A program made the position numbers and the translations under genes. The notes below the pieces were generated by a model. That model saw nothing but the letters and a program-made list of their open reading frames with translations. It ran no database searches and was not told the origin of the DNA. Of a stretch of DNA of 64,000 nt, positions 1 to 9,226 are shown one piece after another (position 1 is the first letter of the stretch; the number at the start of each line of letters is the position of its first letter). The DNA comes from CAVUAN01 sp963739435 (GTDB taxonomy: Bacteria; Acidobacteriota; Thermoanaerobaculia; UBA5066; Gp7-AA6). The stretch is taken from NCBI GenBank assembly GCA_963739435.1, contig CAVUAN010000005.1, forward strand, positions 62,001 through 126,000, given 5' to 3'.

Positions 1-467
1 CCGACGAAGAGAACCGGGATGGTCACGGGAGCCGGAGGCTGCCCCGCGTAGACCCAGAGAGCGGCGACAGCCGTGCCGCCGGCCACAGCCCAGTTCGACA
101 ACAGCCCGGTCCAGGTCTTCTCGCGATTCCACGGGAGGGCCGGGCCCCCGATCAGCCGCCCGGCAATCGTGGCCGCCGGATCGCCGAAGGCCATCATGGC
201 CCAGACCATGGCCACGATCTCGAGCTGGTGGCGAAAGACCAGGATGAGGATCAGCACCACCGCCGCATAGGCGACGATGCCCGTGTCGCGCTTCCTGGAT
301 CCGTCCCGATAGATGCCTCGGCCGATCCTCGGCATGACGAAGAGATTGAAGGCGAGCGCCGCGAGAGCGCAGACAGCAGCCTGCTGCCAGGTCAGCCACC
401 GCAGGGAGAAAGCGAAGAGCCCCATGCCGGCATGGACGGCCTTCCTCCTCCATTCCGCCGGAGTCAC
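1..467 (-). CDS. Dolichol/phytol-kinase-like integral membrane protein (3' end outside window)
   Basis: The reading frame starts at a GTG at 467 that overlaps the rmlD stop (GTGA) and runs off the start of the window, giving 155 residues. The N-terminus has the R-K-A-V-H-x-G pattern typical of CTP-dependent polyprenol kinases (dolichol/phytol kinase, cytidylyltransferase-like fold). Hydrophobic segments follow, then GDPAATIAGR, which matches the family GD.AA...G nucleotide motif. By family knowledge it would phosphorylate a lipid alcohol or transfer CTP at the inner membrane. Its position after rmlD and lptD suggests a lipid-carrier or envelope role, which is inference. The C-terminus is missing, so the subfamily cannot be settled. 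Confidence 0.6.
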   Translation of the reverse strand, partial: MTPAEWRRKAVHAGMGLFAFSLRWLTWQQAAVCALAALAFNLFVMPRIGRGIYRDGSRKRDTGIVAYAAVVLILILVFRHQLEIVAMVWAMMAFGDPAATIAGRLIGGPALPWNREKTWTGLLSNWAVAGGTAVAALWVYAGQPPAPVTIPVLFV

Positions 468-1396
468 AGCTCGGGCTCGGCGCGCACGGCCAGGTACTCG
501 ATCAAGGGCTCGCGGTAATGGCGAATCCCCCGGCCGGTCACGACCTCGTACTTTCCCGTCGCAAGCACCGACATGGCTGGCCTTCGGGCCGGGCGGTTGA
601 GCGCGGCCGACGTGGTCGGCAGAAGCGTCACGTCTCCGTGGCCCGAAAGGAGCAGGATGTCCTGCGCGAAGTCGAACCAGGTCGCCTCGCCCGCGTTGGC
701 GAAATGGAAGACGCCGACCGCACCCTCCTCGAGCAGCGCGAGGATCGCCTCGGCGAGGTCGGTCGTCGCCGTCGGCCGCCCGCGCTGATCGTTGACGACG
801 GTGAGCGCGCGCTTGCCGCTCTCGACCTGCTTCAGGATCGCCTCCACGAAGTTCCACCCGGAACGGCCGAAGAGCCACGAGCTGCGCACGACCAGGCCCC
901 TGGGCACGGCCAGCGCCGCTTCCTCCCCTTCGAGCTTGCTGCGCCCGTAGGCCGAGAGCGGCCCGGTCCGGTCCGCCTCGAGGTAAGGCTCCGTCTTGTC
1001 GCCCGCGAAGACGAAGTCCGTCGACAACTGGACGAGCTGGCAGCTCTGCTTCAAGCACGCCTCCGCGAGGATCCGCACACCCCCGGCGTTGACCCCGAAA
1101 GCACGCGGGTCCGTCTCGGCTGCGTCCACCCGCGTGTATGCCGCGCAGTTGACGACGACGTCCGGCCGGATGTCCCGGAACGCGCGGCCGACCTGATCGG
1201 CCTCCGTGATGTCGAGCTCGGCTCTCGCTCGCGCAAACACCTCGCAACCGGCGCCGGCCAAAACCGGAACGAGGTCCTGGCCCAGCATGCCCGAGGACCC
1301 GGTGACGAGCACCCGCCTCTTGAGCTGCGCCGACGGATGGGGCGCGGCCATCACCTCGACGGGGGTGGGCGCGGCAGCAACACCGGCTTCGGCCAT
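464..1396 (-). CDS. rmlD: dTDP-4-dehydrorhamnose reductase (RmlD/RfbD family)
   Basis: A 310-residue short-chain dehydrogenase with the N-terminal NAD(P)-binding GSSGMLGQDL motif, STDFVFAG, and the YGRSK active-site Tyr/Lys pair. This is the usual layout of RmlD, which reduces dTDP-4-keto-L-rhamnose to dTDP-L-rhamnose for surface polysaccharides. The start is uncertain: ATG 1396 leaves about 25 extra residues before the Rossmann fold, and ATG 1351, preceded by GAGGTG, would give 295 residues. It follows lptD by 20 bp and overlaps the next gene by 4 nt, so it sits in an envelope-related operon. Confidence 0.85.
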   Translation of the reverse strand: MAEAGVAAAPTPVEVMAAPHPSAQLKRRVLVTGSSGMLGQDLVPVLAGAGCEVFARARAELDITEADQVGRAFRDIRPDVVVNCAAYTRVDAAETDPRAFGVNAGGVRILAEACLKQSCQLVQLSTDFVFAGDKTEPYLEADRTGPLSAYGRSKLEGEEAALAVPRGLVVRSSWLFGRSGWNFVEAILKQVESGKRALTVVNDQRGRPTATTDLAEAILALLEEGAVGVFHFANAGEATWFDFAQDILLLSGHGDVTLLPTTSAALNRPARRPAMSVLATGKYEVVTGRGIRHYREPLIEYLAVRAEPEL

Positions 1397-1416
1397 GGCT
1401 GAGTCGAGCGGAACCG

Positions 1417-3726
1417 TCACTGCCCGAAGAGCCGGTCCAGGGACCCGTTGACATCGAGGAGCTTCCCGATGTCTTTCAGGTTCACGACGAGGCGGTACTC
1501 GTGGGTCGGCGTCGGCGGCACCCGGAGGTTTCGGACCTCGAGGAATACCGAGAAGCACTTGCCCTGGTATGTCAGGAGCGACCGGTCTTCGAGCATCGTC
1601 GCGTTGCGGACATCGTAATTGAGCTGGGTATCGAGGCGCAGCCACTTCACGATATCGAAGCCCAGGGAACCGCGGAGCTGGTCGCTCGGACTCACGATGG
1701 TGACCTGCCCACCCGCCCCGGGGATGACCGCCCGGCTCTCGAACCACGTCAGGTTGACGAAATTCGTGCTCCAGGCCGCGGAAGCCGTGATCGAGGTGGC
1801 TGTCACGCGGTCGACGTGGGTGTCGAAAGCCACCCGGCCGTCGAACTGGAAGAGCGAGGAGGCGTGGATCCGGAGAATCCCTTCGAGCGGCCCGGCGTTG
1901 CCGAGCGTGGGCACGATCGTCGTTCCAATCGTCGTCTGGGGCGTTTCGAAGGCGTACGTCTGGGCGATCTCGAGCGAGGCGATCTCCTGTGCAGCGCCCT
2001 GCTTCGGGTCGGCCGGCCGCGCGAGGAGGCGGTTGACCAGGGCGTAGCGGATCTGGTTGTGGCCGAGCTGGGTGTCGACCTCGTCGTAGACGGGGATCGC
2101 GGCAGGGTCCGTCACGTTGGAGACCCAGTCGTAATCCACCCGCGGCTCGATGACGTGCTTGAACTTGCCGTACGGACCGAGCTCGAAATCGTAGATGCGT
2201 GTCAAGGACGGACCGACCAGCGAAAGGCCGGCTTCGCCGTAGACGCGCTCGTACGCGCTGCCGACAAACTGCGTCTGCCCTTCGTCCGTCGAGTTCGTGT
2301 AGCCGGTCCACCTGCCGCCGAGCCTGGCCGTCAGGGACAGCCACGGGATGCCCTTCCAGGGAAGCGAGAAGAGGGGATGCAGGTCCGCGCGCCCGTACGT
2401 GCCGTGCAGAAGGCCCGGTCCCCGGTTGATGAAAAGACCGGAGAGCGACGACTCCAGGGCGAGATAGAGCGGTGTTTCGCCGAGCCGCGACGTGCGCCGG
2501 TAGAGCTCGACTGTCGGAAACCGCTCCTGGAGCACGTCCTGCCCGTAGAAGGTCTCCGCGCGTTCGAAGCGCACGTTCAAGGACTCGTCGCCGAAGTTCT
2601 TCGAGATGAAGGCCGTCGACAGGATCTGGCGCGAGGAGGCGATCGAGAAGTTGCGCTCGTAGTCCTCGAGAAACTGCTGGTCCGAATAGTCGCGCACGGA
2701 GACGACACCTCGGAAGCCGTAAGGCAGGTCCTCCGCGACGTGCTCGAGACGCAACTTCCAGCGCCACTCCGCCTTCGTCGTGAAGACCCCGAGCTGGCCG
2801 TTGCCCTGCGAACAGAAACCGTTGCCGCCGCCCGGCGGCGCCTGATCGAGAGGCACGCAGACCGTGGCTTGCTTGTCGTAGATGACGTAGCCGCGGAAGA
2901 GCCCGGCCGACTCCGCCGTCGGCGTCCACCGGAATTCCGCGCCGAGCCCGATCGAGCCCTTCGAGAACAGGTCGAGCCCCGTCGTCAGATCCGTCGAGCG
3001 GCCCGTGACCCAGTAGTGCGTCAGGCCCAGATACGCGCCCCGCTGGCTGCTGTAGCCGATGCCCGGCACCAGCAGTCCCGAGGCCCGGTCCTCCTTTGTC
3101 GGCCAGATCAGGTACGGCGTATAGAAAAGCGGCACGGACCCGGCCCGAAACGTCACGTCCTTCATCCGCGCGTAGTCGTCGAGGGTGACCGAGGCCTCGG
3201 CGAGGCGAAACGACCACTCCGGGCGCGGAAGGTCGCACGAGGTGAAAAGGCCCTGATGGATGAGGTAGGTCGCCTCGCCGGTCTTGTCGATCGCCTTTGC
3301 CACGATGTGGTAGGCGGGCGCGAGGTCCGCTGTCGCGTCGTCGATCGTGCCGGTCTTAGAATCGAGGTGGAACACGGCGTGCGAGCCGGAAAGGCGCGTG
3401 GGACCCTGGTCGATGACGACGTGGCCGTCGAGGGTCGCGGTCTTCGTCGGAAAATCGTAGTGGCCCTTGTCGGCCGTGATCTTCACGTCCTGGTACTCGA
3501 TTGTGACCTCTTCGCTGCCGTCCCAGGAGACGTCCTGCACGTACTGGACGGGCTTCCGCGTCGAGAGGTGCACCTCGCCCCCTTTCTCGGGGACCTTGAA
3601 GCGGATCTGAAAGTTCGCCCGCTGGCGAAACCGCGACTCGAACGGGTCGCTCGACGTCGATTGCTGGGCGAGAACGGCCGCGGGGACGAGGAGAACGAGA
3701 GGCGCCGCGGCCCGGAGGAGCTTCAC
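1417..3726 (-). CDS. lptD: LPS-assembly protein LptD (OstA)
   Basis: A 769-residue protein starting at GTG 3726, which overlaps the scoB stop (GTGA). It has a signal peptide (about residues 1-20, ending in ...VLAQ). A periplasmic OstA/LptA-like beta domain follows (about 60-200, with the pattern ADKGHYDF...TATLDGHVVI), then a long C-terminal region rich in alternating aromatic strands, typical of the LptD outer-membrane barrel (for example LFYTPYLIWP at about 205). LptD inserts lipopolysaccharide into the outer leaflet, so its presence shows a diderm, LPS-bearing cell. The gene appears intact, and its length is close to the family norm. Confidence 0.9.
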   Translation of the reverse strand: MKLLRAAAPLVLLVPAAVLAQQSTSSDPFESRFRQRANFQIRFKVPEKGGEVHLSTRKPVQYVQDVSWDGSEEVTIEYQDVKITADKGHYDFPTKTATLDGHVVIDQGPTRLSGSHAVFHLDSKTGTIDDATADLAPAYHIVAKAIDKTGEATYLIHQGLFTSCDLPRPEWSFRLAEASVTLDDYARMKDVTFRAGSVPLFYTPYLIWPTKEDRASGLLVPGIGYSSQRGAYLGLTHYWVTGRSTDLTTGLDLFSKGSIGLGAEFRWTPTAESAGLFRGYVIYDKQATVCVPLDQAPPGGGNGFCSQGNGQLGVFTTKAEWRWKLRLEHVAEDLPYGFRGVVSVRDYSDQQFLEDYERNFSIASSRQILSTAFISKNFGDESLNVRFERAETFYGQDVLQERFPTVELYRRTSRLGETPLYLALESSLSGLFINRGPGLLHGTYGRADLHPLFSLPWKGIPWLSLTARLGGRWTGYTNSTDEGQTQFVGSAYERVYGEAGLSLVGPSLTRIYDFELGPYGKFKHVIEPRVDYDWVSNVTDPAAIPVYDEVDTQLGHNQIRYALVNRLLARPADPKQGAAQEIASLEIAQTYAFETPQTTIGTTIVPTLGNAGPLEGILRIHASSLFQFDGRVAFDTHVDRVTATSITASAAWSTNFVNLTWFESRAVIPGAGGQVTIVSPSDQLRGSLGFDIVKWLRLDTQLNYDVRNATMLEDRSLLTYQGKCFSVFLEVRNLRVPPTPTHEYRLVVNLKDIGKLLDVNGSLDRLFGQ

Positions 3727-4382
3727 GCGTCCATCGGCCGAACGCCCGACGCCACGTCGAAAGCTGCCTCCGTCTTCGCCCGGACCTCATCGACAGTGAC
3801 TTCGGGCGCCAGCTCGACGAGACGGAGCCCCTGTCCCTGGGGGAGGACGTCGAAAACGCAGAGGTCCGTGATGATCCGATGGACGCAGCGCCGGCCGGTC
3901 AGCGGCAGCGTGCACCGCTTCAGGATCTTCTTCTCCCCCGACTTCGCCGTGTGCTCCATCGTCACCACGAGCCGGCGCGCGCCGGCCACCAGGTCCATCG
4001 CCCCGCCCATTCCCTTCACCATCTTGCCCGGGATCATGTAGTTGGCGATCGAGCCCTCTTCGTCCACCTGCATGGCGCCGAGGATCGAGAGGTCGATGTG
4101 GCCGCCGCGGATCATGGCGAAAGAGTCCGCCGATGAGAAATACGAAGCTCCGGGCTTGACCGTCACGGTCTCCTTGCCGGCGTTGATGAGATCGGCGTCG
4201 ACCTCGGCCTCGGCCGGGTAAGGACCCAATCCGAGAATCCCGTTCTCCGATTGCAGGATGACTTCCATCCCCGCCGGAATATGGTTTGCGACGAGGGTGG
4301 GCATCCCGATCCCCAGGTTGACGGTGTATCCGTCCTTCAGCTCTTTAACAGCCCGCCGAATGATCCCCTCCCGATCAAGCAT
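3723..4382 (-). CDS. scoB: 3-oxoacid CoA-transferase subunit B
   Basis: A 219-residue beta subunit of a type I CoA-transferase. The catalytic glutamate lies in the SENGILG motif (about E46), and the G-rich GMGGAMDLVAGA segment and the THR-rich C-terminus match the family. With subunit A it moves CoA between succinyl-CoA or acetyl-CoA and acetoacetate, feeding the thiolase encoded upstream. Its stop overlaps the GTG of lptD. It is separated from scoA by a 171-bp spacer that holds a paired inverted REP-like element, unusual inside an operon whose other junctions overlap. Confidence 0.91.
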   Translation of the reverse strand: MLDREGIIRRAVKELKDGYTVNLGIGMPTLVANHIPAGMEVILQSENGILGLGPYPAEAEVDADLINAGKETVTVKPGASYFSSADSFAMIRGGHIDLSILGAMQVDEEGSIANYMIPGKMVKGMGGAMDLVAGARRLVVTMEHTAKSGEKKILKRCTLPLTGRRCVHRIITDLCVFDVLPQGQGLRLVELAPEVTVDEVRAKTEAAFDVASGVRPMDA

Positions 4383-4404
4383 GGTGACCCCGCCACATGT
4401 GCAA

Positions 4405-4515
4405 CCCCCTCTCCCACCGGGAGAGGGTTGGGGTGAGGGGAAAGGCGCCGCCCGGGAGCAAGTTTCTCGGCTCTTGCCAGCCCCTCACCCTGTCCCTCTC
4501 CCGGGGGGAGAGGGG
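4405..4515. repeat. REP-pair (BIME-like) element, family D copy 1
   Basis: Two copies of a short palindrome (CCCTCTCCC, 3-nt loop, GGGAGAGGG) followed by GGGTGAGGGG lie in opposite orientation, separated by a spacer of about 40 bp. The same architecture recurs at 11000-11106. It sits between scoA and scoB and could form hairpins in the operon transcript. Repeats of this core are common in many GC-rich genomes. Any effect on mRNA stability or termination here is inference. Confidence 0.75.
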
Positions 4516-4553
4516 ACCCGCAAGGTCCGGCCGGCCGACATCGATCACTACGT

Positions 4554-5252
4554 TTACGCTCCCTTCCTCACCGTGCGGCGTTCGATGCGCTTCTGGCGGG
4601 GGGCCACGACGACGCGCTGGACGAAAACGCCGGGCGTGTGGACGCACTCGGGATCGAGGGCGCCGACCTCGACGAGCTCCTCGACCTCGGCAATCGAGAT
4701 CTTGCCGGCTGTCGCGGCCATGGGGTTGAAGTTGCGCGCAGCTTTTCGGTAGACGAGGTTGCCGAGGCGGTCGCCCTTCCAGGCCGCGACGAGAGAGAAG
4801 TCCCCCACGATCCCGCGCTCGAGGACGTACTCGCGCCCGTCGAAATCCCTGGACTCCTTGCCCTGCGCAACGAGCGTGCCGACACCGGTCGGCGTGTAGA
4901 AGCCGGGGATTCCGGCGCCGCCTGCCCGCATCCGCTCGGCCAGCGTGCCCTGCGGCACGAGCTCCACCTCGAGCTCGCCGGAGAGAAACTGCCGCTCGAA
5001 CTCCGCGTTCTCGCCGACGTAGGAGGAGACCATTTTGCGGATCTGGCGCGTCTTCAGCAGAAGGCCCAGACCCCAGTCGTCGACGCCGCAGTTGTTCGAA
5101 ACGGCAGTCAGGTTGCGCACGCCTTTGCTGACGAGGGCCGCAATCAGGTTCTCCGGAATGCCGCACAGGCCAAAGCCGCCAACGACGAGGGTCGCGCCGT
5201 CGAAGACGTCCCGGACGGCTTCGTCGGCCGACCCGACGACCTTGTTGATCAT
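4554..5252 (-). CDS. scoA: 3-oxoacid CoA-transferase subunit A
   Basis: A 232-residue alpha subunit with the family glycine-rich VVGGFGLCGIPENL motif near residue 25 and the conserved NNCGVDDWGLG and GENAEFERQ segments. It pairs with subunit B, encoded downstream, to activate acetoacetate or a related 3-oxoacid. The ATG at 5252 overlaps the stop of the preceding methyltransferase gene (ATGA), so translation is probably coupled. With the thiolase two genes upstream it forms a ketone-body or short-chain acyl-CoA module. Confidence 0.92.
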   Translation of the reverse strand: MINKVVGSADEAVRDVFDGATLVVGGFGLCGIPENLIAALVSKGVRNLTAVSNNCGVDDWGLGLLLKTRQIRKMVSSYVGENAEFERQFLSGELEVELVPQGTLAERMRAGGAGIPGFYTPTGVGTLVAQGKESRDFDGREYVLERGIVGDFSLVAAWKGDRLGNLVYRKAARNFNPMAATAGKISIAEVEELVEVGALDPECVHTPGVFVQRVVVAPRQKRIERRTVRKGA

Positions 5253-6439
5253 CCGGAACGATGATAACCGAGTGGTTTCGCCACCACCACGAACTCGACG
5301 ACATCGAGGTCCGGCGACGCCGCGGACAGGGAACGCAGCCGCGTCAGAGCGGCCGCCCCGGAGGGCGACGGCGCGACGACGACCGTGTCGATCTCTTCGA
5401 TGCAGAAGAGTGATGCCTCGAAGAGATCAGCGAGAGTCGACCGCGTGAAGAAGCGGATGTGCGTGCCCGAGAGGAGCGAGTACGGCACGTAGTCGAAGCG
5501 GCCGCCGACGAGGTCCGCCACGACGGACCAATGGCCGACGTTCGGCACCGAAGCCACGACGACTCCCTTTGGCGAGAGCCAGGGCTTAACGCGCGTCAGG
5601 GCCGCCGACGGGTCCTCCAGGTGTTCGAGCACGTCCCCGAAGAGCACGGCGTCGAAAGCGCCCGGAAATTCCTCGCTCACGTCCTCGAGCGGCTGGGGCA
5701 GGACCCGGTCGCACACGCGCGCGGCCACCGCGGCGTCCCCGGCGTCCGGCTCGATGCCGACAACCGTCACGACGCCGCGCGCCCGAAGGGGAGCCGCCGT
5801 GGCGCCGCGGGAACACCCGACGTCCAGAACCGAGCGCGCCCCCTCCGGCACTTTGCCGGCGAGGTCCGCCCTCTCCTGGCCGTCCATCTCCCCATAGCGG
5901 TGGAGGTAGGCGCCCGGGACGATGACGACCCGGCGGCCGAGGCGGGCCGCCTCCTGCGGAACAGCATCGAGGGCCAGGGCGGGCGGCAGCAGCGCCAGGA
6001 CATCCCGGCGAACCGCAAAGACGGGCGAACGCGCATCGAGGGCCGGCCGCGGCGGACCGGACGCGGCGCCCACGGCATCCGCGGCCTCCTCGAGGAGAGA
6101 GGGCGTGTGGTACGCGAATGGCGGCACGACCCGGGCATCCTCGGACCAGGGCTCGTTCGAGACCGGCAGCGCGGCGTCGGCGCGGGCATCCCCGATGGCC
6201 TCCGTGAGGCGACGCGCGGCTTCCGGAACGAGATAGGCCTCGGGGTCCGAGACGACGAGCACGACCGGCGCGTTCCCCTGCGCGTCGTTGACGACAGGGG
6301 GCCGCCCCCAGGTCTCGGTCCGCTGGCCGCACGGCAAGAGAGAAGCGAAGCGCCGCACGAGCCTCCGGGCCCAGGGCGCCTCCGCCGCAAAACGCGGCAC
6401 GCCGCCCAGCACCAGGTCGAAGGCTGCCGGAGCCGTCAG
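5249..6439 (-). CDS. SAM-dependent methyltransferase with N-terminal unknown domain
   Basis: The C-terminal half is a class I SAM methyltransferase: VLDVGCSRG (motif I), VGIEPD, DAVLFGDVLEHL and the IRFFT segment seen in UbiG/Methyltransf_23 enzymes. The N-terminal about 180 residues resemble the body of a glycosyltransferase-like or sugar-modifying protein but show no motif I can name. The start is unclear. The frame opens at a CTG that overlaps the thiolase stop (CTGA, 6439), and the first common start codon is GTG at 6412 (387 residues). No Shine-Dalgarno is visible for either. The substrate is unknown. It sits between thiolase and CoA-transferase genes, but the methyltransferase type suggests glycan or lipid modification. 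Confidence 0.7.
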   Translation of the reverse strand: MTAPAAFDLVLGGVPRFAAEAPWARRLVRRFASLLPCGQRTETWGRPPVVNDAQGNAPVVLVVSDPEAYLVPEAARRLTEAIGDARADAALPVSNEPWSEDARVVPPFAYHTPSLLEEAADAVGAASGPPRPALDARSPVFAVRRDVLALLPPALALDAVPQEAARLGRRVVIVPGAYLHRYGEMDGQERADLAGKVPEGARSVLDVGCSRGATAAPLRARGVVTVVGIEPDAGDAAVAARVCDRVLPQPLEDVSEEFPGAFDAVLFGDVLEHLEDPSAALTRVKPWLSPKGVVVASVPNVGHWSVVADLVGGRFDYVPYSLLSGTHIRFFTRSTLADLFEASLFCIEEIDTVVVAPSPSGAAALTRLRSLSAASPDLDVVEFVVVAKPLGYHRSG

Positions 6440-7614
6440 ACCGTCTCGACCAGCATGGCGGTGGCCTCGCCGCCGCCGATGCAAATGGCCGCGATGCCGC
6501 GCTTCTTGCCCTCGCGCCGCAGCGCGTGCACGAGGGTCGCCAGGATGCGCGCCCCGGAGGCTCCGATCGGATGTCCGAGCGCGACAGCCCCGCCGCGCAC
6601 GTTGACCCGGGCCGGGTCGAGCGACAGCTCGCGGATCGCCGCCAGGGCCACGGCCGCGAAGGCCTCGTTGACCTCGAAGAGGTCGATATCGGAGACCTTC
6701 AAGCCGGTTTGGCCGAGGAGCTTCTGCACGGCTCCGACGGGAGCCGTCGTGAACCACGCGGGCGCCTGCGCCACCCCCGCAGAGCCCACGATGCGCGCAA
6801 TGGGCTTCCAGCCTTTTGCCTTCGCTCTTTCTTCCGAGGCGACGACGAGCGCGGCGGCCCCGTCGTTGATCTTGGACGAGTTGGCCGCGGTGACCGATCC
6901 ATCCTTTTGAAAGGCCGGCTTCAAGCTCCCCATCTTGTCGAGGGGCGCCGCGAAGGGCTCTTCGTCGGCGTCGATGACGGCAGGGTCGCCCTTTTTCTGC
7001 GGGACCTCGACCGGCACGATCTCGTCAGAAAAAAGGCCCGTCTTCGAGGCGTTCTGCGCGCGCTTGTACGACTCGAGGCTGAAGGCATCCTGCTCCGCGC
7101 GCGTGAACTTGTACTTCCCGACGCACATCTCGGCGCAATTGCCCATGTGAACGTCGCCGTAAGGGTCCCACAGGCCATCCTTGATCATCGAGTCCACGAG
7201 CTGCCCGTGCCCCATGCGGTAGCCCGTGCGAGCCCGCTCGAGCAGGTAGGGTGCGTTCGACATGGACTCCATGCCGCCCGCGACCGCGACGTCGTACTCG
7301 CCGGCGACAATCGCATTGGACGCGTCCATGACGGCGCGCATCCCGGAGCCGCAGACCTTGTGGACTGTCACGCACGGGACGGTGTCGGGGATCCCGGCGC
7401 CCAGGGAGGCCTGTCTCGCCGGGGCCTGGCCGATCCCGGCCTGCAGCACGTTGCCCAGGATCACCTGCTCGACTTCCCCGGGCGCGACGCCCGCTGCCGC
7501 GAGAGCCCCGCGGATTGCCGCCGAGCCGAGCTGCGGGGCCGTTCGAGAGGACAGCTTCCCGAGAAATGAGCCGATGGGAGTGCGCGTGGCGGAAAGGATG
7601 ACGATGTTTTTCAT
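6436..7614 (-). CDS. atoB: Acetyl-CoA C-acetyltransferase (thiolase)
   Basis: A 392-residue thiolase with all catalytic elements: the nucleophile Cys88 in KVCGSGM, GHPIGASGAR with the catalytic His, and the second Cys in CIGGGEATAM near the C-terminus. It interconverts acetoacetyl-CoA and two acetyl-CoA. Being first in a minus-strand run with scoA and scoB downstream, it probably serves acetoacetate/ketone-body use or synthesis. The divergent gene ruvX starts 57 bp away. The spacer contains TAGAAT on the minus strand, a possible -10 box, but no convincing -35. Confidence 0.93.
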   Translation of the reverse strand: MKNIVILSATRTPIGSFLGKLSSRTAPQLGSAAIRGALAAAGVAPGEVEQVILGNVLQAGIGQAPARQASLGAGIPDTVPCVTVHKVCGSGMRAVMDASNAIVAGEYDVAVAGGMESMSNAPYLLERARTGYRMGHGQLVDSMIKDGLWDPYGDVHMGNCAEMCVGKYKFTRAEQDAFSLESYKRAQNASKTGLFSDEIVPVEVPQKKGDPAVIDADEEPFAAPLDKMGSLKPAFQKDGSVTAANSSKINDGAAALVVASEERAKAKGWKPIARIVGSAGVAQAPAWFTTAPVGAVQKLLGQTGLKVSDIDLFEVNEAFAAVALAAIRELSLDPARVNVRGGAVALGHPIGASGARILATLVHALRREGKKRGIAAICIGGGEATAMLVETV

Positions 7615-7670
7615 GGAGGGCCGATTCTATCGCCCCTCTCCCGCTCCCCCACTCGGGTTACCCTTTCGGG

Positions 7671-8081
7671 ATGCCCCGGATCCTTGCCATCGACTTTGGC
7701 GAAAAGCGGATCGGCCTGGCGACCTGCGACGCCACCGGACAGGTCGTGGCCGCCCGGCGGACACTCCGGCGAACGAGCGACGCTCGAGCCGTCGAGGAGA
7801 TCGGGCAGTTCTGCCGCGACGAAGAAGTCGAGGCCATCGTCCTGGGTATTCCCCGCTCCCCCGAAGGCGTCGAGAGCACGTTCGCGAGAAGGGTCCGTGC
7901 GTTTGCCGCCAAGCTCGAAAAGCGGCTGGACCTGCCGATCGATTACCACGAGGAGACTCTGACGTCCTGGGAAGCGCACCATGCCGAGCCCCTTCTCTCC
8001 GCAGAAGAGATCGACCGGTCGGCCGCGGCCCTCCTGCTCCTCGACTACCTGGCAACCTCCACGGCCAGGGGCCGGACATGA
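7671..8081 (+). CDS. ruvX: Putative pre-16S rRNA nuclease / Holliday junction resolvase RuvX (YqgF)
   Basis: A 136-residue RNase H-fold protein. The N-terminal IDFGEKRIGLA carries the first acidic residue of the fold, and VLGIPRSPEG and the C-terminal DRSAAALLLLDYL (second and third acidic positions) match the YqgF family in order and spacing. The family processes the 5' end of 16S rRNA precursors. It overlaps mltG by 4 nt (ATGA). The ruvX-mltG pair is common in bacteria, which supports both calls. Confidence 0.92.
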   Translation: MPRILAIDFGEKRIGLATCDATGQVVAARRTLRRTSDARAVEEIGQFCRDEEVEAIVLGIPRSPEGVESTFARRVRAFAAKLEKRLDLPIDYHEETLTSWEAHHAEPLLSAEEIDRSAAALLLLDYLATSTARGRT

Positions 8082-9163
8082 GCGCCATCCGGCGCTCGCT
8101 GCGCCTCCTCCTGCTCCTGTCGCTGCTCGCGCTCGCCGTCGTGGCTTACCTGATCCATCGCCTCGAGCAGCCGCCCCCCCTGCCGGGCCCCGCCGAGGTG
8201 ACCCTCTATTTCCCGGCCGGCACCTCGACGGCGACGATCTTTCGGATGCTGGAGAAGGAGGGCGTCGTCGAGAACGCGAAGATCGCGGAGTTCTTCTACC
8301 GTGTCACCCGCAGCGCGAACCCCTTGCAGGCGGGTGAGTACCGGTTCGGGCGGCCCATGCCTGCCAGCGACCTGATCGACCGCATGATCCGCGGCGACGT
8401 CGTCCGTCATACCGTCGTCGTCCCCGAGGGGCTGACGGCGGATGAAACCTTCGACCTCTTCCTGGCGCAAAACATCGGGAGCTCGAGGTCCTTCGCTCGG
8501 GCTCTCAAGGCAACGGAGCTTCTGCCCGGGATCGCTTTCGCCGTGCCCGATCTCGAAGGCTTCCTGTTTCCAAACACCTGGGTCGTGACCCGATCCACCA
8601 CGGCCCGCCAGATCGTGGAGATGATGACGGGTGAGTTCCACCGGTACTTCACCCAGGAAATGCGCGAGAAAGCTCAGTCCCAGGGTCTCTCCACCTGGCA
8701 AACGGTCATCCTCGCCTCCATCGTCCAGAAGGAGACGGGGCTTCCCTCGGAAGCGAAGGTCATCGCGGGCGTGTACCTGAACCGGCTGCACCGGCGCATG
8801 CGCCTGCAGGCCGACCCGACCGTCGTCTACGCCCTGAAGAAGGACGGCAAATGGACGGGCACGCTCTACCGCTCCGACTACGCCTACGAATCCACGTTTA
8901 ACACCTACTTGAACGACGGCCTGCCGCCCGCGCCCATCTGCAACCCCGGCCGCGTGGCGCTCCAGGCGGCGGCCACACCGGAGAAAACGCCCTACCTTTA
9001 CTTCGTCGCCGACGTGACTGGGCGCCATACGTTTTCGACGACCTTTGGGGAACACGTTCAGGCCATCGCCGAGATCCGCCGGGCGCGGGCCGCCGGGGAG
9101 GCGGGCGGCGAACAGAAGGCGGCCTCCGAGGTCCAGGGTCCCCACCGGCCGGCGCAGAACTGA
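8078..9163 (+). CDS. mltG: Endolytic transglycosylase MltG (YceG-like)
   Basis: A 361-residue inner-membrane protein with an N-terminal TM helix (about residues 8-26, leucine-rich), a LysM-like region, and the YceG domain. The catalytic signature ASIVQKETG and LQADPTVVYAL are present, followed by TPYLYFVAD near the C-terminus. MltG cleaves nascent peptidoglycan strands in the periplasm and sets glycan length. The start was chosen at the ATG overlapping the ruvX stop. The last about 35 residues are a charged, low-complexity tail. Confidence 0.93.
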   Translation: MSAIRRSLRLLLLLSLLALAVVAYLIHRLEQPPPLPGPAEVTLYFPAGTSTATIFRMLEKEGVVENAKIAEFFYRVTRSANPLQAGEYRFGRPMPASDLIDRMIRGDVVRHTVVVPEGLTADETFDLFLAQNIGSSRSFARALKATELLPGIAFAVPDLEGFLFPNTWVVTRSTTARQIVEMMTGEFHRYFTQEMREKAQSQGLSTWQTVILASIVQKETGLPSEAKVIAGVYLNRLHRRMRLQADPTVVYALKKDGKWTGTLYRSDYAYESTFNTYLNDGLPPAPICNPGRVALQAAATPEKTPYLYFVADVTGRHTFSTTFGEHVQAIAEIRRARAAGEAGGEQKAASEVQGPHRPAQN

Positions 9164-9226
9164 ACCGGGCCCGTCTCGGCCCGGCTTCGCCTTTACAATG
9201 AGATCGTGAGGCCGTGACTCCCTAAA

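Noticed and set aside
1501..4041. 846-codon plus-strand open frame across lptD and scoB
   Set aside because: Arg/Asp/Val-rich shadow frame typical of high-GC DNA; the minus-strand frames carry clear LptD and CoA-transferase motifs.
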